A stretch of DNA of 64,000 bases from Heterotrichella gracilis (Eukaryota > Sar > Xanthophyceae > Tribonematales > Xanthonemataceae): positions 1 to 64,000 of the forward strand of contig JAULBX010025718.1 of assembly GCA_032358255.1 (NCBI GenBank). Direction: 5' to 3'. The position numbers and the translations under genes are program-made. This document shows positions 44,101 through 53,648 of the stretch, in pieces; position 1 is the first letter of the stretch, and every line of letters starts with the position of its first letter. The notes below the pieces were generated by a model. The model did not search any database. It had not been told where the DNA came from and was given only the letters and a program-made list of their open reading frames with translations.

Positions 44101-47100
44101 ATTGTAGGGCTAAGGTGGCGTTGTCTGCAAACTCCAGCAGCCGATCCATGTGGCCACCTATGGGTGGTCAGTTATTTGTTAATTAGGTGTTTATTTGTAA
44201 CGGTGATTGTAATTGGTGATTGGTTGCATGTATGTGGTCACTTACCTTGCTGCAATCGTGACTGTGATGGTAAGTGGTGATTGGTCACATGCAGCCAGAT
44301 GAGCAGATTTGCACAGCTGTTGTCCCTCGGCACCATGAGCATAGTGGCCGATTGGTTTATCACGCGTTTCGTACTTATGTAGCTCCGCAAACCCTGTACC
44401 TTTAAAACCTAGATCCGCACCTATGTATGCCAGCTTGAACCCCTTGAGGCACTTGAGCGCAGCCTGCTGGACCAGGGGGTCAGCATCCGACACCTGGCGG
44501 GCAACCCCCTGGCGTACCTCCCCGTTGCGCCTGATATTACCCCACCCCTTGACCACAGCCACCACCGCCAGCCAGTCCTTCATGCGCTGGCGGTACGCTT
44601 TCCCCCCCACGCTCGAGTCCTCCTTTCCACTGTATTTCCCCCCATGGGGGGCGCCTCCCTCCCCCTCCAGGGCCTCCTCTACAGCCGCTCCCCTGCCGGA
44701 GGTGCCGGGGTCGTTTTCCTCCACGTTTTCATCCCCTTGATCCATGGTTTCCACCCCTTGGTCCGTGGTTTCCTCTCCTTGATATGCGTCGTCGTCGTTG
44801 GCTTCCTCCCCTTGCTCCATGTCGGGTGATTTTGCAGCGATGAATGTGAGTAAGAGGGGCACCCAGTCGTTGGCGCAGGCTTCCAGGGGAGGGGAGGGCA
44901 CCTGTGACAGGGCCTGCAAAAAGGGGGAAACAGGGGTGCGAATGAAAAAACAGGGGAGGATATTTGAGGGTATCAGCAGGACAGACAGGGTGGATTTCAG
45001 GAGCAGGGGTACCCAGTCATTGGCACAGGCCTCAAGGGGAGGAGAGGGCACCGCAAAGGGGGAGTGAAAGAGATATATAAACAGCAGGAGAGGGGAGGGG
45101 ATTTAACCACATCCTGAACATTTACAATGCGGTCCTAGCGCCAGTGCAGCCCACTACGTTGGGCATAACGGAGGAGATACGAGCCTATTTATATTTAATA
45201 ATATTCCTGAAGGAAAAAGGAGACGATAATGATGAAACACACCTTGAGGATGTTCCCCAGGCGCGTCTCAGCATCTGTGCAGCCCCCGCTCTTTTCCACA
45301 CTGCCTGCCGCCAACTCCTCCTGGTATCGATCCATCAACTCCTCCCCTGCGACCTCCCCTCCACCCTGACCAGGCGGCGGGATCGCCCCCCTGGGCCCCT
45401 CGCCCCCTAGGAATGCGCGCTGCGCCCCCCCCAGCAGGGGGAGTATTACTGGCCAGGCAAGGGAGGGATGGCACTCGATGGCGGCCGCCAGGCTGTCGCA
45501 GCATGAGGGCCACAGCATGGCGAATCTGTGGAGGGGGCACGTGGAATTGGTATGGCATGGAAGGGTGGGGGCGACCGGGGATGGGTGAAAGTGCAAGGAA
45601 TGTGAGAAAGTAAAGTCGAATGGGAATGGCTGAACCTTCAATCCCTCAATCCCCTCGAAACATTAACCCTCTCAGCATCCCCCTAATAATACGTGCAGCG
45701 CTCCAGCAAGCTGTGCACCAAACCCTACAACCCAAAACCCTGCCACCAAAACCCTATCCCTCCCCCCTCACCATGCATGCAGCGCCCCAGCAAGCTGTGC
45801 ACCAAAACCCTACAACCCAAAACCTTGCCACCAAAACCCTATCCCCCAGCAAGCTGTGCACAGCAATGGGGGAGGAGTATGTGCACAGCATGCTGGGGGC
45901 CCCAGCAATGGGTTTGGGGTTTAGGGTTTAGGGGGCCCCAGCAATGGGTTTGGGGTTTAGGGTTTAGGGGGCCCCAGCGATGGGGTTGGGGTGGAGACCT
46001 GACACTCAATCGCTGGTCCCTCGAACCCCAAGCACCCCCCTCACCATATGTGCATGGCCCCCAGCAAGTTGTGCACCAAAACCTTACAAGCAACAACCCT
46101 GCACCAAAAACCCTGCTACAAAAACCCTACCCCTTCCCCTTCACCATATATGCAGCACCCCTAGCAGGCTATGCACCAAAACCCTGCCACCAAAACCCTA
46201 TCCCTCCTCCCCTCACCGTATGTGCATGGCCCCCATCAGGCTGTGCACCAGCGGTGTGATGAGCACATGTGGCAGCTGCTTGTACTCAAGGTAGGTCTTC
46301 ATGCGGGAGATGCTCACAGAGGCCTGCGCATGGGGTAGGGTTTTGTTTAGGGTTTAGGTTTTAAACTAAGGGGTTCGGACATTTTCAAGGTTTTAAGGGT
46401 TAAAGTCCTTTAAAAGCACCTCACAGAGGCCTGCGCATGCAGGAGGGAGGGGGAAAGGGGGCCGGGGACGTGGAAAGGGTAGGGGATCGTCGAAATTGGA
46501 AACTACAAGGGAGAGGCCAATCAAAGGTGTGCAGGAAGCTTGAGACACACTACCACATTTTCTGGAAACCCTGTCACAAACCGACCACTCACCCTCCTCC
46601 CAGTATCCAGCGTGCATGCCTGCGACTCAATCCCCAGCAGCAGGGGGAGCACGTCACTGCGCTGCACTGGGGAGGAATCCCCACCCCCCGCCCCTGCACC
46701 GATGGCTGCGCCTGTGGGTACTGGCGGCTGTTCAAAACAGCACAGTACCCCCAGGGATGCCCTACGTAGGGCTTGGGAGGGGGAGGACAGGGTGGGCTGA
46801 AGCAAGGGGAGGAACTCCTGCAGTATGGGGGAAGGTAGGGGGAGGTAAGTTGCTGGGTGTGGGTGGGGAATGGGTGTTTGTGACCTCACAGCCCGAGGCA
46901 GATTGGAATGGGTGGGTGGCAAATTGCGCTATATTAACATCGCTGATAATAATAATGATGATAATAATAACAATAACAATAACAATAACAATAATCATAA
47001 TAATTGCGCTACCAGTGCAGCCGGAAGAGCAGACACAGGCTGTGCCACATAACAACATCCCCATTTTTTTTCTAAAAAATATCATTTCAAGTGATAAGGG

Positions 47101-50100
47101 AATTAAATCCAGCGCTGCCTTGTCATGCAACCATGTACAAGGCCCCCGGCACCCAATCACCCCGTACCTCCAGCTGCGAAGCAGGGAAAGAAACCCCACT
47201 CGCCTTGGCCGCCTCCGCTACATGCACCACCGCAGTCAAGAGCTGATATTCCCCTGGGTACAGCCGCAGCAGCGCCAGCGCGCCCATGGCGATGTCCCGC
47301 AACGCTGCGCCGGACTGCGCGCCCCCCACCCCACCCCCCACCGCAGCCACCGCATCCGCCCACAGCCAGCAGGCGGTCGAGTACACCACCAGCAGCTCGC
47401 CAGCTGTCGCCGCGGCGGCGCCCCGGGGATCGAAACCGTCCCCGGCCGCCGAAATCAGCGCCGCCGAAACCGCGGCGGCGACGCTCCTGCAGGTCTCCGC
47501 CACAACCTCGGGGGAGTCGCAGGCGTACGGCAGGCATTGGAGTGCGCACCAGGCTGCGGCGGCCTCCTCGGGAGTGGCGCAGGATGGCGATGTGGCGATG
47601 GATGCTGACGTGGCGCGCACGTGTGCCGCCAGCTGGATGCCCACCCGCTGCGCGGTCAGGATGACGGGCAGCTTTACCGCCAAAACGCCGCCCTGCAGCA
47701 GCAACATGGTGCACGCGTGTTTTAGGGGACAAAACACGCTACATGGTGCATGTACATTTTAAAAAGAAAAGAATTAAATCGCTGCATTCATCCTTCTAGT
47801 CATCCCGCCAGGACGCCGCTCTTCAGCAAAAAGGTGAGAGAAGGAGACAGAAAGAGACACCCAAATGCCTGGAATATCATAATATCATACACAAAATATC
47901 ATTTTTGAGAAATGACCCACTGTTGTTACCCCCACCTCTGGCTGCAGCACCCTGCACAGGTCCACCAGCAGGGGCCAGCAAATGCCGCGCATTTCCCCAC
48001 CCCCAAGCAGCGCGCGCCCCACCGCCCCCAGGGCTGCGGGCCCAAACCCAGCCATTAGCTCGGGTGTGGCTGGCCATGTGATCAAAGCCCTAATCTGGGG
48101 CAAAACCAGGCGGGCGGGGGGGAGGGTGAATGCGGGGACCCACGCGGCGGCGCGGGCGGTGATGACGGATGGGCCTGCACTTGCGCCCACCACCTGCGGG
48201 GGGGGAATGAAATGGGATTGGTGCGATTTGCAACATTTTAAGACAGGGACAGAACAATAGTGACAAGGCAAAGTCACAATGGCTTGGAATGCAACTCTTG
48301 AAATGTTCTGGAATTCCAAAGAAATTAAGACTTGGGTCGGTCCTTTGAAACGATGCGCCATGCTTGATGTATGTTGCTCTGTCTTAGGGTTTAGGGTCTA
48401 GGATGTCGGGTGTAGGGTTTTTACCTTGGCGTGGTTGAGTATGAGCACTTGCATGAAGCGCAGGGTCTGGTCCGTTAGGCAGGGATCAAGAAACTCGTTG
48501 GTTTCCTCCCCGATGCTCTCCTCCATGACAACATCATCCCCTGCTGGGGCTGGGGCCGGGGTGTCGGGGGGTACCAAAATGGTGGGCGAAATGAGGCGGG
48601 TGCACAGGTCCAGCAAGGGGGTGTAATCATCCAGGCGGCTGCCCCTGGATTTGGAGGGAAGAGGGTTTAGATGGAGCGCAATTGCGAATACTGGCATAAA
48701 ATGCATGGCGTATGGCCGTCTCACGAGCTGCACCAGCAGCGCCGCGCCCCCAGCATTCAGGGTTTGTGTTAAGGGATTAGGGTTTTAGATTAGAGTTTCC
48801 ACACCCACCTGTAGTACTCCACCATCTGCGCCAGCAGTGCCACCGCCCTGGCCAGCGCCCCCCTGGCACCCACCGCCTCCTCCCCTCCCATCTCCCGCAC
48901 ACGTTTCTTCCCCTTGGCCCCCACCGCCCCCTCCACCACCACCAGCCGCTCGCTGACGTGGCCAATGACCAGGCTCCACAGGGGGCCAGCTGCGGAAAAG
49001 TAGGGGGTATTTTTTTTTGTCAGCCATATTCAGCAAAACTTCCGCCAGCCAGATTACCAGTTACATTACGACACAGTATGGGGGCAAATGCATAATGCAT
49101 GAAATTATCTTGTCTTAAAGAACTGGCAGGCCTGTGCCTAGAGGCTGCGATTTAGCCCCTTCTGCCGCCACATTTGTCCCCTTCTAAGACCCACATCTTG
49201 CACGTGATGCACACCCCTCACTCCCACCACCACCATCACCACCACCACACAGCATGAGCCCCCTCCGCCCAAACCCACCTGTCTCCCTGCGCACATGGTC
49301 CATCAGGCAGTCGAGTGCAGCTGAGCAGATGGCAGCGGAGTAGGCGCGCAGCTGCTCCTGGGTGGGGGCCAAATCACCCTGCAAATTTAGGGTGTAGGGT
49401 GTAGGGTTAGGCTTTAGGGTTTAGCAGCTGGCAGCGGAGTGGATTGGAGGGGCTCCTCTTCCCAAGTGGGCTGAGGTATGGTTTATGTTTTGCTATTTAG
49501 GGCTCAAGTTTAGGGGTTGCGATAGCGGGCGCGTATGTGCTCTTGGCTTGGGAGCATAATCTCCAAGACCTTGAACCCTTACCTCTTCAAGGGTGTGATG
49601 CATTTTGCATACCCCTTCAGCACCTCACAGGCACGCGAGTGAAAGCCATGCGAAACCCTCTCGGTCGCCTCGGCAACCATTGACCCCAAACCATGCATCC
49701 CTAACTCTCACCATTTTCCCCTTGAAGTCGCTGGGTGTGATGCTATCCCCTTCCAGCAGCAGCGGAGGAACCGCACAGGCCTTCGAGTGCAGGCCGTGCG
49801 AAACCCTCTCGATCGACTCAGCCACTCTAAACCCAAAACTCTTCACGCTTACCATTTTCCCTTGCCAAACCCTACGCCTGCACCCTAAACCCTAAACCCC
49901 TCACCTTGCTCTTCTTGAAGTCCTTAGGTGTGATTGCATCCCCCTCCAGCAGCAGCGAAAGGACCTCACAGGCCTTGGAGTGCAGGCCATGCGAAACCCC
50001 CATGACCGACTCAGCAACCAGCATCCCCGCGGCATCGGCGCTATCCTCCCCCCCCCGCACGGCGTGCTCTGCAACAAGGGGGGTGGGGTTGGAGGGTGTA

Positions 50101-53090
50101 TTCTGCAACCATCCAGGGGAGGGAATGATGACAGTGACCCTAGGAAGGGTAATCAAACAGAGGGTGGGTGAGAGCGTTCCCCGTGATTCAATTCTGTCAG
50201 CATTTTCTTGTATCTTGGGTGGGGTGAGGCCCGCCACTGCTTGAGCGATCTGCCAAGCCATGGCCTTGCAACACAATCGGTGTTGTTATATTGTTCCTCC
50301 TACCTGTCACCTGTTGCCCACCCTTTTTGGCGTGGCGCACCAAATACCCTAGGGCATCCACCATAAACTAGCGCACATGAGGGACGCATCTTAGATTACA
50401 GCCAGTCGAAACGGTGTACCCCCACAGGCGAAACCCCACGTAGCCAAATACAACACAGCCCACAGCCACAGGCGAAAACCCCACCTGCCAGCAGGCGCTG
50501 CACGCCTTTCTTCAGCGCAGCGGGTTTCGCCTGGCGCATTAAATACCATAGGGCCTCCGCCATATAATGGCGCAACGCGAGGATACAGCCAGGTGAAACA
50601 GCGCACCCCCACAGGCCAAACCCCACACTGACAAATGTGAAATAACCCATAAGCAAAACCCCACCTGCCAGCAGGTGCTGCACGCCCTTCTTCAGCGCGG
50701 GGGTTTTCGCCTGGCGCATCAAATACCCTAGGGCTTCGGCGGACAGCTGGCGCACGTGGGGGGCGGCCGCGTGGCGCAGGCGGGCGGTGGCCTTGAGCAC
50801 CCATGGCAGGTCCAGCGCCAGGTGCTTTGCCAGGTGCTTGCATATGGTGCTGAGGGAGGTGAAGAGGTGCTGGAGGGTCTCGGGCTCGCGGTCCAACCCT
50901 AGGCGAGGGTTAGGGTTAGGGTTAGGGTTAGGGCTTGCAAATGGTGCTGAGGGAGGGTGAAGAGGTGCTGGAGGGTCTCGGGCTCGCGGTCCAACCCTAG
51001 GGGTTTCGGGCAGGGGTAAGGGGTAGGGTGAGGGCTAGGCTTAGGGTTAAAGTGAGGGCTCACGGTTCAACCCTGAACCAATCTAGGGCAAGTGTGGTGG
51101 ATTCCAAGATGAGATGGGGTGGGGGTGCAGTGTGGGGAGCTGCTTACATGGATGCCGAATCCTTAAACAGTAAACCCTAGCCCCTTTATAATAAGCTTCT
51201 GCCTACAGCACACCAAAAACCCTAGGCAACTTCCAAATGGCGCGACGCCCCGAACCACACACACCCTCCCACCCTCCAAACCCACGTCCATCCACCCACC
51301 CCTCTCCACCAGGTCCGCAAACGCGGCCGCCACCCGCGGAAAGTAGGGCACATAATCCTTCTGCAAATCCCTGGCCAGCACCGCTGTCAGCTGGAAGAGG
51401 GGCTCCAGCGACAGAATCTCCTCCATTTTCATGGTGTCCAGCAGGCATTGTATTATCTCCCCCTGGTGGTGCAGCAGCTGAGGTAGGGTGGAGCACAGGG
51501 GGGTGACTGTGGCAGACACGCGGTGGAAACCGGCGGCGCTGTTGAGCTCCCGCCAGGTAACCAGGGTCTCCTGCAAGGGGGGGAGTTGAGTAGGGAGAGG
51601 GTGGAAGAGGGTGAAGATGGGGCCCTTGGGCTGTGCCAAAGGGTGTGCATTGCAGGGTGCAGGGTGCAAGGTGTAGAGTATAGGGTTGATCACAGGGGAT
51701 TGACCACACTCGACATGCGGTGGAAACCAGCGGCGCTGTTAAGCTCCTGCGGGGCGGCGAGAGGTGTTCACTGGCATTTACTTGGGAATGGCTTGAAGGG
51801 AGGATGGGATAGGGTCATGAAATACACATGGTGAACCAGAATGTGGCGTGCGGCGTTCGGCATGATGTATCATGCACTGCAGATCCACCATGCATGCAAT
51901 CCATCTGACGGTATGCACATGCTTTGTGGCGCACTCCCCTCACTTGGAAGACTGGCCGCGCACCAACCAGGGTGTTTTAAGGGTTTAGGTTGTAGAATTG
52001 AGAGTGTGCCATAGCGCACTCTTACCTGGAAAAGTGACTGCGCTCACCCTTTTCTAGGGATTAGGGTGTGCCATAGTGCACTCTCACCTGGAAGAATGAC
52101 TGCGCCCCATCCCTAGGCTCAGCGCGCACATCACCCAGGCGCCGGTACACATCCACTTGGATCTGAAAATTGGGGGGGGTACCACTTGTCAGGGTTGAAG
52201 CACTAGGGTATTGGGTGTAAGGGCTCGGGTGTAGGGTGCACATCGAATGTATCTGGGAATGGGGAGGGGTACGCTCGATAGGTTTCAAGGGGTGTAGGGT
52301 TGAAGGTCCGGGTTTACACGTGTAGCAAGCCTTTGCAGTGTGGGCTCCCTGGCGGATATTGTAGGGTTTTCAGATGCGCAATCACCCACGCACATCTGCA
52401 CGTCAATAAGCTGTTGCATTCTGTGCATACTGTGGGCAAGGTGCGAGCTGTGGCGCCTGGTGAACCCTAACCAAGGGTTTGTCAAGACCTCAGCCAGTCC
52501 AACTTTCGTGTGTTCTGAGTGACTGGGTTTACAGCTGCAGGGAGTGAGGTTTTTAGAGCATATTCCAAATGCCCTAGGTGCTGCACCCAAGCTTGGTCTT
52601 GGGCCGGTCTGATAGGTGACACTACTGGGTTGCATAACCATGCATGCAGTAGGTGAGAAGGGGGCAAGCTTAGCAGTGTCCCCTGGGTAAATAGGATCGT
52701 CTATAACGTCACGGCACGAAAGGTTACTGTGTCGGGCAGTCACGCGGCGCGCATGCATATGCACAATACTGTGGCTTCCTTGGCGGCTTTTTGCGACAGC
52801 TGCCGCACACAAAAGTGCTGCGCCAGCGCGACCCAAGGCTGCGCTCCAAACACGTCAAAATTTGCGTTTCTATATCGCAAGTGCGATGCAAGTCTCCCAC
52901 CAACAACAGGTGCCTTACGATGAAGCATTAGCGATCGGTCGTTTGCATATGCATGCATGCATGTTGTGGTTTCCGATTCCGTTGCCAGCTGCGTTTTCCC
53001 CACCTTTCCCACGCGCTGTGCAAGCTTGGCGAAGCGATGTGTGTTCTTCCTGGGCTGTACATCGCCTCGCTCTCCCTCGGAGTCCGACAT
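29245..53090 (-). CDS. UTP20: UTP20 (DRIM), small-subunit processome HEAT-repeat protein, 44 exons
   Basis: Known role: a nucleolar component of the SSU processome/U3 snoRNP needed for 18S rRNA maturation and 40S assembly. Identification rests on many segments that read as UTP20: WRELNSAAGF and EEILSLEPLFQL near the N-terminus, VEVDFFSNVAHLQLHRRTRA mid-protein, RDPARQVFSSMAADLGPSYL, QFLLDYPLGEKRMQQHLEFL, and a Lys/Arg-rich C-terminus ending RRSKY. I place 44 exons whose GT/AG boundaries and phases all agree. They sum to 8844 nt, about 2947 residues, slightly longer than the human protein (about 2,785). Start: MSDSEGERGDVQPRKNTHRF at 53090; stop at 29247-29245. The extra length is in acidic or low-complexity linkers (exons 14, 28, 29, 42). 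Exon coordinates are given in the four block entries. Confidence 0.96.
32310..32420 (-). repeat. Copy of the UTP20 exon 37 3' end
   Basis: About 100 bp repeat 32507-32605 (shared GACTGGTCGTTGACCAGGCG versus GACTGGTCGTTCACCAGGCG, then AGGAACAGCATGTCA and CCCTCCACCACCTCCC). The copy sits in the intron 3' of the exon. Confidence 0.9.
34925..35315 (-). repeat. Copies of both ends of UTP20 exon 32
   Basis: 34931-34985 repeats the exon 3' end (CACCTGCAG...GGAGCTGCAGCTTGCTCTTG, functional at 35031-35090). 35235-35310 repeats the exon 5' end with its acceptor (CTTGGCCAGCAGGCCGTA, then GAGCGAACCATCTTGGCCTC; functional at 35138-35205). One exon thus has flanking copies on both sides. Confidence 0.9.
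36000..36062 (-). repeat. Copy of the UTP20 exon 30 3' end
   Basis: Repeats 36090-36150 (CCCTTACCTTTGCCACCGC versus CCCTTACCTTGGCCACTGC, then CCAGCACTGC and GAACCCCAG-like blocks). Three tandem telomere-like heptamers (36061-36085) lie exactly between the two copies. Confidence 0.85.
36715..36775 (-). repeat. Hexanucleotide repeat inside UTP20 exon 29
   Basis: About ten tandem GGCTGT units (plus strand) with one GACTGT variant. In the gene frame they encode an alternating Thr-Ala run (one Val variant), preceded by a Thr-rich stretch and followed by IQTALTQRVLPALQSQLV. The frame is fixed by the neighbouring exon phases. Confidence 0.8.
41076..41150 (-). repeat. Copy of the UTP20 exon 20 3' end
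   Basis: Repeats about 41238-41310 (CGATCGGCCGGACTG shared). Copies of the same exon's 5' end are at 41500-41535 and 41570-41615 (GGTTTCCAGGGAC and GGCGGTGGCCATTA blocks; functional 41437-41480). Confidence 0.85.
42219..42292 (-). repeat. Copy of the UTP20 exon 18 3' end
   Basis: About 70 bp repeat 42407-42480 (CTACCTCCACCGTCATCCTC versus CTACCTCTACCGTCATCCTC, then CCACCGCCGCCAGCA). The copy keeps GT at the donor position. Confidence 0.9.
44000..44165 (-). repeat. Two degenerate copies of the UTP20 exon 15 5' end
   Basis: 44018-44050 (AGCTTCAGCAGGCGCTCCA) and 44125-44160 (ACTCCAGCAGCCGATCCATG) resemble functional 43922-43955 (AGCTTCAGCAGCCGCTCCAT). Confidence 0.75.
44995..45055 (-). repeat. 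Copy of the UTP20 exon 14 5' end
   Basis: Repeats 44855-44912 (GGGGTACCCAGTCATTGGCA versus GGGGCACCCAGTCGTTGGCG, then GGGGAGGAGAGGGCACC). Confidence 0.85.
45690..46190 (-). repeat. Minisatellite built from the UTP20 exon 12 3' end
   Basis: At least five degenerate copies of the exon end and donor (functional 46211-46250, CCTCACCGTATGTGCATGGC, then GGCTGTGCACCA) occur at about 46139-46180, 46029-46078, 45850-45870, 45768-45806 and 45695-45722. They are separated by ACCAAAACCCTGCCACC-like telomere-related spacers. They fill most of the 691-bp intron 12. Confidence 0.85.
45894..45990. repeat. 36-bp tandem repeat
   Basis: Unit CCCCAGCAATGGGTTTGGGG followed by TTTAGGGTTTAGGGGG starts at 45900 and 45936, with a partial third at 45972. 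It combines a telomere-like pair of heptamers with GGGGCCCC. It lies inside UTP20 intron 12. Confidence 0.85.
46945..47003. repeat. AAT/AAC microsatellite in UTP20 intron 10
   Basis: Imperfect runs of GATAATAATAAT changing to AACAATAACAAT repeats, the only clearly AT-rich simple repeat inside the UTP20 gene. Confidence 0.9.
49590..49835 (-). repeat. Two copies of the UTP20 exon 5 3' end
   Basis: Units at about 49590-49690 and 49712-49830 repeat 49900-50020 (shared CCAGCAGCAGCG, CTTCGAGTGCAGGCCGTGCG versus CTTGGAGTGCAGGCCATGCG, and CGACTCAGC). The left unit is more degenerate. Each is about 100-120 bp. Confidence 0.88.
50315..51000 (-). repeat. Copies of both ends of UTP20 exon 4
   Basis: The 3' end is copied at 50484-50590 and, more degenerate, at 50318-50375 (CACCTGCCAGCAGGCGCTGC, then GCGTGGCGCA/GCCTGGCGCA; functional 50662-50770). 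The 5' end with its acceptor is copied at 50934-51001 (GGTGCTGAGGGAGG, GTGCTGGAGGGTCTCGGGCT; functional 50846-50905). Confidence 0.9.
50907..50933. repeat. TTAGGG hexamer array
   Basis: Four and a half perfect tandem GGGTTA units, directly between the functional exon 4 acceptor and its upstream copy. This is the six-base form, unlike the TTTAGGG heptamer found elsewhere in the window. Confidence 0.9.
51930..52046 (-). repeat. Two copies of the UTP20 exon 2 3' end
   Basis: Functional donor region 52079-52115 (ACTCTCACCTGGAAGAATGA) is echoed at 52016-52045 (ACTCTTACCTGGAAAAGTGA) and 51937-51965 (CCCCTCACTTGGAAGACTGG). Confidence 0.8.
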
Positions 53091-53648
53091 GGTGGCAGTT
53101 GCTGGCGCCTGGCCAATCTATGAGTCAGGTGTGTGGGTGTTTCGGGCGGCGGTGGTGGGGACTGGGCGTTCCCACCGGGGTGCTTAGAGAGTGTGGAGCA
53201 TGGCGGCGGTAAGGCACGGTTATGAAGGCCTTGCAGGGCCGAAAGAGTGTCCAGTGAAAGTGGGAGCAGTGGGTTTTGCACTGCTACAAACAGCACTGTA
53301 AGCAGGTAGTTGGAGGTATGATATTGAAGGAAGAGGGGGCGTTACCTTTTATGCATGCATGCATGCATCTGCTCCACCATATGTTTAGCAGCGCACAATA
53401 TATACGTCTCTTTACTGTTTGTTGCAGCTAACATTCTTTGCACAGTGGATACTGACAAGTTGCTGCGTTACGCCGCCATAGGCCTAACACCCCCACCTAC
53501 CCGTTGTTGCCTCCATCAGCATTCCTCCCCCTCTCCTTCCACACACACAGGCCAACTCCCGGCCCTGTCTCCCTCCAAACACAGTATTGGACCCACCGCC
53601 GCCACGTACTTTCACGCCCACAGCCGCCACTGCTCAGCCACCCCCACC
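53091..53648. promoter_or_regulatory. Bidirectional promoter region between UTP20 and the DUF6737-like gene
   Basis: The two start codons (53090 minus, 53649 plus) face away from each other, 558 bp apart. The interval includes a perfect ATGCATGCATGCATGCAT run (53351-53368) and the 5' untranslated regions. I see no certain TATA box. Head-to-head placement suggests shared control of a ribosome-biogenesis gene and a plastid gene, which is inference. Confidence 0.5.

Larger units (their letters stand above)
41245..46817 (-). other. UTP20: UTP20 exons 11-20
   Basis: Exons: 46817-46593, 46323-46217, 45525-45243, 44913-44421, 43951-43835, 43637-43391, 43161-42915, 42574-42410, 42023-41821, 41467-41245. 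Residues about 706-1475. This block includes the conserved DRIM region: exon 12 SRMKTYLEYKQLPHVLITPL, exon 13 FAMLWPSCCDSLAAAIECHP, exon 14 ending VQQAALKCLKGFKLAYI, exon 15 GHMERLLKLADNAALRGEL, exon 16 LIPIVIRLLYPKMRKRSGR, exon 17 GFLNTLEDLLEHLAHNLQPF. Exon 14 has an acidic insert (about 60 residues of Asp/Glu/Gly) absent from the family core. Confidence 0.9.
47168..53090 (-). other. UTP20: UTP20 exons 1-10
   Basis: Exons in gene order: 53090-53004, 52162-52088, 51570-51300, 50898-50665, 50068-49905, 49378-49279, 48989-48809, 48644-48425, 48193-47936, 47692-47168. They cover residues 1 to about 705. Exon 2 begins IQVDVYRRLGDV, exon 3 ETLVTWRELNSAAGF, exon 4 LDREPETLQHLFTS, exon 5 EHAVRGGEDSADAAG. 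Exon 10 (525 nt) is the longest and is Ala-rich. Junction 3/4 (one base carried) and 4/5 (one base carried) restore codons matching the family, which supports the model. Confidence 0.88.

Noticed and set aside
46616-47608. 330-codon plus-strand open frame
   Set aside because: It runs antisense to UTP20 exons 10-11, which have clear family similarity and splice sites. Its product is low-complexity Arg/Pro-rich, as expected of a GC-rich shadow frame.
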